Of a stretch of 28,761 bases of DNA, positions 1 through 6,024 are shown in pieces. This DNA is from an uncultured Duncaniella sp. (GTDB lineage: Bacteria > Bacteroidota > Bacteroidia > Bacteroidales > Muribaculaceae): positions 1 through 28,761 of the forward strand of contig CAJUKP010000026.1 in NCBI GenBank assembly GCA_910587165.1, given 5' to 3'. Both the position numbers and the translations under genes were made by a program. The notes under the pieces are model-generated. The model worked only from the letters and a program-made list of their open reading frames with translations. It was not told the DNA's origin and did not search any database. The stretch's first letter is position 1. Every line of letters starts with the position of its first letter.

Positions 1-1
1 C

Positions 2-583
2 CAGGCTCCCTTCTTCGACCCCAACGCATCCGACGCTGAGAACTACGGCGGCATCGGCGTGGTGATCGGCCACGAGATGACCCACGGATTCGACGACCAG
101 GGACGCAACTTCGACGCCAAAGGCAACATGACCGACTGGTGGACCGCCGAGGACGCCGCCAAATTCGCCGAGAAGGCTCAAGGCCTCGTGGCTCAGTTTG
201 ACGAGATCGAAGTCCTCCCCGGACTCCACGCCAACGGTCAGTACACCCTCGGTGAGAACATCGCCGACCAGGGTGGTCTCCGCGTGGCAATGACCGCCTT
301 CCTCGAGTCACAGAAAAAGAAAGGTGTGGACATCACATCGCCCGACGCCCTCATCGACGGATTCTCACCCCTCCAGGTGTTCTATATGAACTACGCCAAC
401 CTCTGGGCCGGAAATATCCGTGACGAGGAGATCCGCTCGCTCACCACAGGCGACGTTCACTCCCTCGGACGCAACCGCGTCAACGTCACCCTGCGCAACA
501 TCGCTCCCTTCTTCGAGGCATTCGCCATCACCGAAGGCCAGCCCATGTACCGCCCCGAATCAGAGCGCGTAGTCATCTGGTAA
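2..583 (+). CDS. pepO: M13 family metallopeptidase (neprilysin/PepO-like), C-terminal part
   Basis: This is a zinc endopeptidase of the neprilysin/PepO family; in Bacteroidales such proteins are usually exported and cleave peptides in the periplasm or at the surface. The reading frame is open from base 2, so only the last 193 codons lie in the window. The zinc site is intact: HEMTH near window residue 25 supplies two histidines and the glutamate base, followed by the family signature GFDDQGR. The third zinc ligand is in GENIADQGG, about 60 residues further on. The C-terminus has the usual NVTLRNIAPFFEAF-type helix region and ends in a short VVIW tail. The family is normally about 660-690 residues, so roughly 70 per cent lies upstream. 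A 48-bp inverted repeat follows 30 bases after the stop. Family assignment is secure; physiological substrate is unknown. Confidence 0.95.
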   Translation, partial: QAPFFDPNASDAENYGGIGVVIGHEMTHGFDDQGRNFDAKGNMTDWWTAEDAAKFAEKAQGLVAQFDEIEVLPGLHANGQYTLGENIADQGGLRVAMTAFLESQKKKGVDITSPDALIDGFSPLQVFYMNYANLWAGNIRDEEIRSLTTGDVHSLGRNRVNVTLRNIAPFFEAFAITEGQPMYRPESERVVIW

Positions 584-613
584 CCAACAAAAAGTTACCG
601 GTCAGGACAAAAG

Positions 614-771
614 TTACCTATCAGGACAAGGGTACAGAAGAACAAAGGGACAAAAGAAACAAAAAAATTTTTTGAATTCAGATTTATCAGACTGATTTTA
701 TCTGAACGAAAAAATAAAAAATCTGTTTCTTTTGTCCCTTTGTTCTTCTGTACCCTTGTCCTGATAGGTAA
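614..771. repeat. AT-rich inverted repeat with perfect 48-bp arms; probable bidirectional terminator
   Basis: Bases 614-661 and 724-771 are perfect inverted copies containing GGTACAGAAG, AACAAAGGGA and CAAAAGAAACA blocks. The 62-base loop has its own stem, TTCAGAT paired with ATCTGAA. A partial extra copy of the outer edge (AAAAGTTACC.GTCAGGACAA) lies just upstream at about 590-612. It follows the M13 stop by 30 bases and belongs to the same sequence family as the repeats at 3242-3479, 4251-4388 and 27471-27590. Use as a terminator is inferred from position and structure; a MITE-like element is the alternative. Confidence 0.75.
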
Positions 772-812
772 TTTTTTCCTAACCCGGATTCAACAAAAAT
801 TTTCATTTTTTC

Positions 813-843
813 TTGCAGGGCCACGATAAAATCATTATCTTTG
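813..843 (+). promoter_or_regulatory. Bacteroidota promoter of the LruC-type lipoprotein gene
   Basis: TATCTTTG at 836-843 matches the -7 consensus TAnnTTTG, and TTG at 813-815 lies 20 bases upstream as the -33 element. Transcription would start near 850, giving a leader of about 110 bases before the ATG at 958. Confidence 0.7.
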
Positions 844-957
844 CAAACCGCTTCAAGACAAGATAATAACCTAAACACATTTACGTTGCCTTCCCGGCGG
901 TATTTTCCAAAACAAGACAACAAACCATAAAACAAACCTAAGACCTAAACTAAAGTT

Positions 958-3213
958 ATGCAAATAGCACGTTTGCTTTCCGGCTTTGTGCTACTGTCCT
1001 CACTCCTGTTGCAATCTTGCCAGCAAGAACCGCTGCGGATCACGGCTGAGGAAGAGTACATCCGCGAATTCTACAAGACTTTCAAAAATGTTGACCCCGA
1101 TCACGACTGGAACCTCGCACAGAAATCAACTGTGACCGTCAAGACCAGCGTACCCTCATCCATCCGTGTGCTCGCCGACGTGAAAGGCACACGCTACCTT
1201 TTTGCCGACTACAAAGACGCACAGGGAACCACCGAGATCCCCGTAACCCTCCCCAAAGGTGTCTCCGACATCATCGTATCTGTCAACGGACAGAAATTCC
1301 CCTCAACCCTCGGCGCAACAGTCGACGCAACCTCCGCGAAGTCGAGAATCATCAATGGCTCAGAAGATAACTTCACAACTGGAGACGCCCTTGAATGGAA
1401 AATTGAACCGGAAACAGTATTCCCAACTGTGGTCATGCAGGATTATCTTGCGACCTATGGAGAAGATGATCCTAAGAATCTTTCAAAAGGAACTAATTCA
1501 TTCTACTTTCTGGCAGATGGGAAAGAACATACTTTCTATCCTTTCTACTGGCAAACAAACCGAGAACATTGTCTCGGAATTTATGTAGTAGATGATAATG
1601 ATGTAAGTAAAATAACTCTTCATGACCTTTACTACTCCAAATCGGGAGAGCTTTTCGTGTCTACTGACCATCGTACAGAAATAAAAGAAAGAGTAAGAAA
1701 GGTTGGTGTCGAGATGCTTTTTTGTGATTTCACCGGCTCAACTATTCCTGACGATATTAAACCGGCAAATAATTTCGATGCTAAAGACTGGGAAAATACA
1801 GTGTTCCCGGGCGTTGCTTGGAACGATAATATAACAAAATATTATACAGCAGAGAACGCCATATTCAAAACTGAGCATGGATATATCTCACGTATCACTC
1901 ACTTTTGTATTGATTATAAAACATTTTACCGTTTCTTCGAGACTCCAACAGAGGAGTACACCGAGATAGTCAATCAGGAATATGTCGAAGGTACTTGGGC
2001 TAGGGCTAATAAAGACAAAAGTTATAGCTCCGGACCGGGAACATACGTAAAAACAAGAGGCATCACCTATAAACTCCCTGTTGGAAAACGCTATGGTTTC
2101 TACATCAAGGCGCTTACAGGTATCAAAAATGACTATGAAGATTTCGACCCGAAAGAGGCTAAATATGATTTCATAGTGTTCTCTAACTCCAATAGAAATA
2201 AAGTGCCGTTCTACGACCCGATTACAAACGAGGATAAAAATGAAAATATTCGTAGTACATCTTGGATGGACATGGAATGGTGGGATACATCCGGAGCTTC
2301 GGAGCTTGATAAATATGCTTACGCTTCTTGGGGCAAAGCTCAAATGTATGGCCTAAAATATACAATGTTCGGTTTTGAGGACTGGCCTGCAAAAAGCACT
2401 CAGAATCAACCAAATAATATAGGCGCTGATCTTAACGACATCATGTTCCTTTTCGAGGCAGGAGAAGAACCTACCGGCATTGCCGACACCAAAGATCCCG
2501 ATCCCGAACCCGAGAAACCCTACACCTGGATTATCGCGGCTGAGGACCTTGGCGGTTCGTTTGACTGGGACTTCAACGACCTTGTGGCCGAAGTCCAGCT
2601 CCTCCCCGTGAGCGAGGATGACAAGGAATACACCAAAGTCACCGTCAAGCCCCTTGCCTCAGGTGGTTTCCGTCCCGTCTACCTCATGTACACCGGTAAG
2701 ACCTACGACGTCGAGAACAATTCCGAAACCGATGTAAAAGACTACATCGTGGGCGGTGAATTCCACTCCTTGTTCGGAAGCAGCCACGGCAACCCCATCA
2801 ATGTTTCAAAAGGACAGAAGAAGCAGGCCGGCGAGATAGTGTTCTACACCCCCAAGGGTCACACTATGGCCAAACCCCACGACAAGTACGACAAAGAAAA
2901 TCCCAATATGGGAGGTTTCTGGGTGCTCTCGTGCGAGGAGAACAAACCCCTCTCCGGCATCTCGGCAACCAACGGACTTCAGTATCTCGAAAAAATCCCC
3001 GAAGGCCAGGGCATCAACCAGGTCGGCGCTCCGGATTCAAACAAAGAGCTCACCTCACCCCAGATTATGTGTCTGGAAGCAGGATGGCGCTGGCCCCTCG
3101 AGATGAAAGACATCCGCCACGCCTACACCACATTCGAGTCCTGGGTTACCGACGCAACCAAGACCGAATGGGTCAACACCTATGATGAGGAGCATCTGAT
3201 CGACAAATATTGA
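958..3213 (+). CDS. LruC domain-containing (DUF4842-type) lipoprotein
   Basis: A 751-residue exported lipoprotein. The N-terminus has a hydrophobic signal and lipobox LLLQSC, with the lipidated cysteine at about residue 21. The C-terminal third carries two acidic FxDW/DxND-type motifs typical of LruC/DUF4114-like proteins: GFEDW followed by DLNDIMF near residues 472-500, and DWDFNDLV near residue 537. They are separated by a linker of alternating Asp/Pro/Glu (DPDPEPEKP). Family members are cell-surface proteins of Bacteroidota, often near adhesin or fimbria-like genes; the precise role is unknown. Codon use is odd: roughly codons 155-495 are clearly more AT-rich than both ends, which match neighbouring genes. 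The ATG fits a signal peptide directly and sits about 110 bases after a good promoter. Family call is fairly sure; ligand and function are not. Confidence 0.8.
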   Translation: MQIARLLSGFVLLSSLLLQSCQQEPLRITAEEEYIREFYKTFKNVDPDHDWNLAQKSTVTVKTSVPSSIRVLADVKGTRYLFADYKDAQGTTEIPVTLPKGVSDIIVSVNGQKFPSTLGATVDATSAKSRIINGSEDNFTTGDALEWKIEPETVFPTVVMQDYLATYGEDDPKNLSKGTNSFYFLADGKEHTFYPFYWQTNREHCLGIYVVDDNDVSKITLHDLYYSKSGELFVSTDHRTEIKERVRKVGVEMLFCDFTGSTIPDDIKPANNFDAKDWENTVFPGVAWNDNITKYYTAENAIFKTEHGYISRITHFCIDYKTFYRFFETPTEEYTEIVNQEYVEGTWARANKDKSYSSGPGTYVKTRGITYKLPVGKRYGFYIKALTGIKNDYEDFDPKEAKYDFIVFSNSNRNKVPFYDPITNEDKNENIRSTSWMDMEWWDTSGASELDKYAYASWGKAQMYGLKYTMFGFEDWPAKSTQNQPNNIGADLNDIMFLFEAGEEPTGIADTKDPDPEPEKPYTWIIAAEDLGGSFDWDFNDLVAEVQLLPVSEDDKEYTKVTVKPLASGGFRPVYLMYTGKTYDVENNSETDVKDYIVGGEFHSLFGSSHGNPINVSKGQKKQAGEIVFYTPKGHTMAKPHDKYDKENPNMGGFWVLSCEENKPLSGISATNGLQYLEKIPEGQGINQVGAPDSNKELTSPQIMCLEAGWRWPLEMKDIRHAYTTFESWVTDATKTEWVNTYDEEHLIDKY

Positions 3214-3241
3214 CATCCTCCCCTGTCACCACCTATCAGGG

Positions 3242-3479
3242 AAAGGATACAAATGGACAAAAGGGAAAAAAGGAACAGACGTATTTTTAGAGGTCTGTTC
3301 CTTTTTTCTTATTTTTATTTTATTATCTCCTTATTCCCCTTTATAAAAAATTTTTGTTCTATCATAGAACAAATCTGTTATATTGCTCTAAGCTAATGCG
3401 GAACGCGTTATAGGGACTTATTTCCTTTTTATTAAAAATTATGTTTCTTCTGTCCTTTTGGTCTTTTGTATCCTTGTCG
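3242..3479. repeat. AT-rich inverted-repeat element after the LruC gene, with inner terminator hairpin
   Basis: The outer left arm begins AAAGGATACAAATGGACAAA at 3242. A related inverted arm (CTTTTGGTCTTTTGTATCCTTG) ends near 3477. The inner hairpin at 3265-3308 pairs GAAAAAAGGAACAGAC with its exact complement across 12 bases, and is followed by a T-rich run. Between them lie AT-rich sequence and small palindromes, including TTTGTTCTATCATAGAACAAA near 3354-3374 and AACGCGTT near 3402. No gene is visible here. It belongs to the same family as 614-771. Confidence 0.65.
3265..3308 (+). terminator. Hairpin terminator of the LruC-type gene
   Basis: A 16-bp perfect stem (3265-3280 with 3293-3308) with a 12-base loop begins about 50 bases after the stop at 3213. 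A long T-rich run (CTTTTTTCTTATTTTTATTTT) overlaps and follows the descending arm, as expected for intrinsic termination on the plus strand. Confidence 0.7.
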
Positions 3480-3503
3480 TCAACGCAATGCATTCGCGAA
3501 CTA

Positions 3504-3700
3504 TGCCACGTAGTGGCATTGCAGTGGTAGGCACGGGTGATAACCCGTGCATCAAACCCCCCATGACAATTGCGTCGCGTAGCGCCGCTACAACAAGGTC
3601 GAATCGTTGTAGCGGCGCTACGCGACGCAAAAATATATATTATACGGATGATACCCGGGTTCCACCCGGGCCTACCGCTGCATTGCCACTACGTGGCAAT
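3504..3700. repeat. Unit A of copy 1: nested palindrome a-b-c-c'-b'-a'
   Basis: Hairpins in order are: a, TGCCACGTAGTGGCA (3504-3518); b, GCACGGGTGATAACCCGTGC (3531-3550); c, a 25-bp perfect stem (3570-3594 with 3606-3630, 11-base loop); b', CCCGGGTTCCACCCGGG (3654-3670); a', TTGCCACTACGTGGCAA (3683-3699). Element a' is the reverse complement of a. The b' region is an inverted, slightly changed copy of b, including its flank GGTAGGC. The whole unit is therefore symmetric about the loop of c near 3600. Confidence 0.85.
3570..3630. repeat. Central 25-bp hairpin (module c) of unit A
   Basis: Arms 3570-3594 and 3606-3630 are perfectly complementary and begin TTGCGTCGCGTAGCGCCGCT; the loop is AAGGTCGAATC. 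The left arm recurs at 4200-4224 without its partner. The whole hairpin recurs inverted at 28040-28100, with two changes in one arm. Confidence 0.85.
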
Positions 3701-3711
3701 CTTGCATCCCA

Positions 3712-3843
3712 CACAATGCCAACGCATTGCAGCCACGGGGGTGTCCGGCAAGGACGTCATCCCCTCCCACCGCATAGCCTCCACGTGGCAACCTTGTGTC
3801 GCGCACAATGCCAACGCAATACAGTCACGGGGGTGTCCGGCAG
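3712..3843 (+). repeat. Direct duplication in the A-B spacer, with collapsed B unit
   Basis: ACAATGCCAACGCA followed by a CAC-GGGGGTGTCCGGCA segment occurs at about 3712-3750 and again at about 3806-3843. After the first copy the sequence jumps directly to GGACGTCATCCCCTCCC and CGCATAGCC, which resembles the right end of unit B (4061-4088). The segment thus looks like a unit B whose interior was lost by recombination between its two end hairpins. This is read directly from the repeat order; the mechanism is inferred. Confidence 0.6.
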
Positions 3844-4067
3844 GACACCGGTTAGATCGTAGCCGGGTACACCGGAGGTGTGCCCGGATGGAGCAGATAT
3901 ATTATGATTGGCGTCCGGCAAGGACGCCGGTTATCGGCTATACAACTATCGTCTTGATAACCAGCGTCCGACCGGACGCTATCCCCTCTCGCCGTACACC
4001 CCCGGGCACACCTCCGCATAGCTACGGTGTACCCGGCTACTACATAACCGACGTCCTGCCGGACGTC
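3832..4067. repeat. Unit B of copy 1: nested palindrome f-g-h-h'-g'-f'
   Basis: Hairpins in order are: f, GGTGTCCGGCAGGACACC (3832-3849); g, CCGGGTACACC with GGTGTGCCCGG (3863-3887); h, GGCGTCCGGCAAGGACGCC (3910-3928); h', AGCGTCCGACCGGACGCT (3963-3980); g', CCGGGCACACC with GGTGTACCCGG (4002-4036); f', GACGTCCTGCCGGACGTC (4050-4067). Connecting segments are also inverted copies (GGTTAT..AGCC with GGCT..ATAACC, and CGGTTATC with GATAACC). The unit is symmetric about roughly 3945. The arms of g pair perfectly with the arms of g', so local and long-range folds compete. Confidence 0.85.
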
Positions 4068-4130
4068 ACCCCCTCCCATCGCATAGCCACCACGTGGTAG
4101 TCTACGACACACAAGGCATTACACCTCCAA

Positions 4131-4224
4131 CTATGCCACGTAGTGGCAATGCAATGGTAGGCGCGGGTGATAACCCGTGCATCAAAAACCCCCATGAACA
4201 ATTGCGTCGCGTAGCGCCGCTACA
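4131..4224 (+). repeat. Direct repeat of the left half of unit A
   Basis: 4131-4224 repeats 3501-3593 in the same orientation: CTATGCCACGTAGTGGCA, then GCGCGGGTGATAACCCGTGC at 4161-4180, then the left arm of hairpin c. It then continues with TGATTCGATCTTGTTG, which resembles the inverted loop of c, and stops. It has one G in place of A in hairpin b relative to the first copy. Confidence 0.8.
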
Positions 4225-4250
4225 ATGATTCGATCTTGTTGTTACCCGTC

Positions 4251-4388
4251 AGAAAAAAGGATACAAAAGTCCAAAAGAAAAAAAAGGAACAGACGTTTTT
4301 GGGAGGTCTGTTCCTTTTTTTCTTATTCTTATTTCCTTTTAAAAAATTCTGTTCCTTTTTTCCCTTTTGTCCATTTGTATCCTTTTCT
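4251..4388. repeat. AT-rich inverted repeat with alternative hairpins; probable ribF terminator
   Basis: The left arm at 4251-4294 (containing AAGGATACAAAAGTCCAAAA and GGAACAGAC) can pair with either of two right arms: a near one at 4306-4322 (GTCTGTTCC plus T run) or a far one at 4348-4388 (TCTGTTCC..TTTTGTCC..TTTGTATCC). The far arm ends 3 bases before the ribF stop at 4392, so for minus-strand transcription this is the first structure after ribF. It belongs to the same family as 614-771, 3242-3479 and 27471-27590. Confidence 0.7.
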
Positions 4389-4391
4389 CGC

Positions 4392-5321
4392 CTATCCCAG
4401 CATCTTCACCACATTCTTGCGATCGGTGGCGAGCTGCGACTTGAGCTTGTCGGTGGATTCGAAACGGCGCTCGGGACGGAGATAGTCCACAAACTCCACC
4501 ATCACCTCCTCATCGTAGATATATCCCGAATAATCAATTATATGAGCCTCTATGGCTATCCGGCGTTCCCCTGCCTGCTCCTCATCCACAGTCGGACGGT
4601 AGCCGATATTTACCATGGCCTTCCGGCGCACCCCGTCGGGAGTGACCACGTATGCCGCATAGGCACCCGTCTTGGGTATCAGCGCCTGCGGCTCGACCGG
4701 CTCGATATTGGCCGTCGGGAACCCGATGGTGCGGCCGAGCTTCCGGCCATTGACCACCTTTCCCCTCAGCCTGTAGTGACCGCCGAGCATCACCGCCGCC
4801 TCGGCGGGATGCCCCTCTATGAGCCGGCGGCGGATGGCCGACGAGCTCACGGGCGACCCCGCTCCGCGGTATTCGGGGGCCTGGATAACATCCACCCCCA
4901 CCTCATCGCCGATGGCACGGTAGCGGTCGAGCCCTTCGAGACGGTCGTGGCCGAAACGGTTGTTGAAACCCAGCACAAGCGCGTCGATGCCGAACCGGCG
5001 GTGGAGCATGGACAGAAACTCGGATGCCGACATCCGCCGCAGCGAATCGTTGAAACTCAGCATCACCACATCCTCGGCCCCGGCATCGGCGAGGGCATTG
5101 ACCCTGTCCTCGAGCGACATGAGCAGCGCCGGAGTCTCGAGCGGACGCACCAGCGCGAGCGGATGGCGCGAGAAGGTGACAACGGCGGGAGTGAGCCCGC
5201 GCCCCTTGGCCTCGAGCCTGAGATAGTCGAGCAGAAAGCGGTGGCCCGCATGGACTCCGTCATACATACCCACGGCCGCGATGCGGCGCGTCGAGGAATC
5301 GGATCTGGTAATAAGTCTCAT
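4392..5321 (-). CDS. ribF: Bifunctional riboflavin kinase / FAD synthetase RibF
   Basis: Makes FMN from riboflavin plus ATP, then FAD from FMN plus ATP, in the cytoplasm. The 309-residue length is normal for RibF. The N-terminal adenylyltransferase domain has the nucleotidyltransferase motif GMYDGVHAGH (residues 18-27) and the SSSAIRRRL motif near residue 160, the counterpart of ISSTxIR. The C-terminal kinase domain has LGRTIGFPTANIEP near residue 200; PTAN binds Mg-ATP. It also has the conserved GVHVxxG-like segment GAYAAYVV and NIGYRPTV. It is the second gene after the HAD phosphatase with a 17-base gap, so the two probably share a transcript. No FMN riboswitch fits in that gap. The start gives the expected short N-terminal lead before the first strand. 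Confidence 0.97.
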   Translation of the reverse strand: MRLITRSDSSTRRIAAVGMYDGVHAGHRFLLDYLRLEAKGRGLTPAVVTFSRHPLALVRPLETPALLMSLEDRVNALADAGAEDVVMLSFNDSLRRMSASEFLSMLHRRFGIDALVLGFNNRFGHDRLEGLDRYRAIGDEVGVDVIQAPEYRGAGSPVSSSAIRRRLIEGHPAEAAVMLGGHYRLRGKVVNGRKLGRTIGFPTANIEPVEPQALIPKTGAYAAYVVTPDGVRRKAMVNIGYRPTVDEEQAGERRIAIEAHIIDYSGYIYDEEVMVEFVDYLRPERRFESTDKLKSQLATDRKNVVKMLG

Positions 5322-5338
5322 ATAAGAGAGTGTTTAAA

Positions 5339-5965
5339 TCATTCGTTTCGTGACAGATACTCGCGGAGCACCTCCGTGAACTCAGCCCCCACGGGCACAT
5401 GGACGGCCTTGAAGCCGGCAGCGCGCGCCGCCTCGACGTTGGCCATGGAATCGTCGAAAAAGAGAGTCTCCCCTCCGTCTATGCCGCAATGTCCGCGTGT
5501 ATAGTCGAATATCTCGCGGTCCGGCTTATAGCATTTGGCCTTATAGCTCGCCACCATGCCGTCGAAATAGTCGTCCATACAGAGCCCCTCCTTGCGGAAC
5601 TCGTCGGCAATCATCCCCTCGAACATTATGGGATTGGTGTTCGACAGCAGATAGATGCGGTAGTCCTTGCGCAGCTCGCGCAGGGCCTTGAGGCGGCTCA
5701 CGGGGATGCCGAGGAGAAACTGGTTGAAGGCATGGTCGATCTCACTGTCGGTGACCGGGCGGGCGAAGAGCGGACGGATGGCATCGCGGAACTCCGCGGC
5801 ACCTATGTCGCCTCTCTCGAGGGCGAGAAAGGCACCTTTCTGGCCGTAGACACCGAGAAAATCATCGGCATCCGCCATCCCGAGAGCCTCGAAAGCCCTC
5901 ACACAACGGTCGCGGTCGAGATCCATGATCACACCGCCGAGATCGAAAAGAAGATTTTTTATCAT
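5339..5965 (-). CDS. HAD-superfamily phosphatase (YihX-like)
   Basis: A 208-residue HAD hydrolase that probably dephosphorylates a small sugar phosphate or nucleotide. Motif I is FDLGGVIMD with the nucleophile Asp8; the second acid is replaced by Gly, as is normal for the YihX/epoxide-hydrolase-like subgroup. Motif II is LLSNTNP, motif III is the Lys in YKPDREIFDY, and motif IV is LFFDDSMANVEAAR. A helical cap lies between motifs I and II. The chosen ATG at 5965 begins MIKNLLFD. An upstream in-frame start would add only eight residues and lies closer to the promoter box at 5987-5994. Next to ribF it could act on FMN or a riboflavin precursor such as ARPP, but that is only a neighbourhood guess. 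Substrate is unknown. Confidence 0.88.
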   Translation of the reverse strand: MIKNLLFDLGGVIMDLDRDRCVRAFEALGMADADDFLGVYGQKGAFLALERGDIGAAEFRDAIRPLFARPVTDSEIDHAFNQFLLGIPVSRLKALRELRKDYRIYLLSNTNPIMFEGMIADEFRKEGLCMDDYFDGMVASYKAKCYKPDREIFDYTRGHCGIDGGETLFFDDSMANVEAARAAGFKAVHVPVGAEFTEVLREYLSRNE

Positions 5966-5986
5966 ACAATCGGGGTTATTCACCCG

Positions 5987-6017
5987 CAAAAATAGTGAAA
6001 AAATCTCTTACTTTCAA
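5987..6017 (-). promoter_or_regulatory. Promoter of the HAD-ribF unit
   Basis: On the minus strand, TATTTTTG (5994-5987) matches TAnnTTTG, and TTG (6017-6015) lies 20 bases upstream. Transcription would begin near 5980, about 15 bases before the HAD start. HAD-ribF can therefore be transcribed independently of the SDR gene upstream. Confidence 0.65.
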
Positions 6018-6024
6018 CTATAGG

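Larger units (their letters stand above)
3501..4224. repeat. Composite palindromic repeat element, copy 1
   Basis: A GC-rich, gene-free block made almost entirely of short hairpins. It has two nested palindromic units, A (3504-3700) and B (3832-4067), a partly duplicated spacer between them, and a direct repeat of the first half of unit A at its right end (4131-4224). The same module order occurs inverted at 27616-28172. It lies between the convergent stops of the LruC-type gene (3213) and ribF (4392), flanked on both sides by AT-rich inverted repeats. Short open frames inside it (for example peptides beginning MRRVAPLQ) are by-products of the repeats. I do not recognise it as a named family. 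A structured RNA, a non-autonomous mobile element or a BIME-like mosaic are all possible. Confidence 0.85.

Noticed and set aside
687..935. 82-codon minus-strand open frame after the M13 gene
   Set aside because: It overlaps the arm of the 48-bp inverted repeat and the LruC promoter and leader, and its peptide is low-complexity and Lys/Phe-rich; no gene-like features.
3458..4100. Open frames of 134 and 176 codons (plus strand) in copy 1 of the composite element
   Set aside because: They are made of hairpin arms read in both directions, share peptides with frames in copy 2 only through the repeats, and have no start signals or domain features.
3501..4224. CRISPR array
   Set aside because: There are many short repeats, but they differ in sequence and size, are palindromic and inverted, and there are no regularly spaced identical repeats or cas genes.
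3214..4391. Autonomous insertion sequence
   Set aside because: No transposase, resolvase or RAYT-like frame is present in or next to either composite copy; a non-autonomous element remains possible.
5322..5338. FMN riboswitch in front of ribF
   Set aside because: Only 17 bases separate ribF from the HAD gene, and the HAD leader of about 15 bases is too short for the RFN structure.
4236..5504. 422-codon plus-strand open frame opposite ribF
   Set aside because: The minus-strand RibF motifs are unmistakable and the plus-strand peptide starts inside an AT-rich repeat and has no family features.
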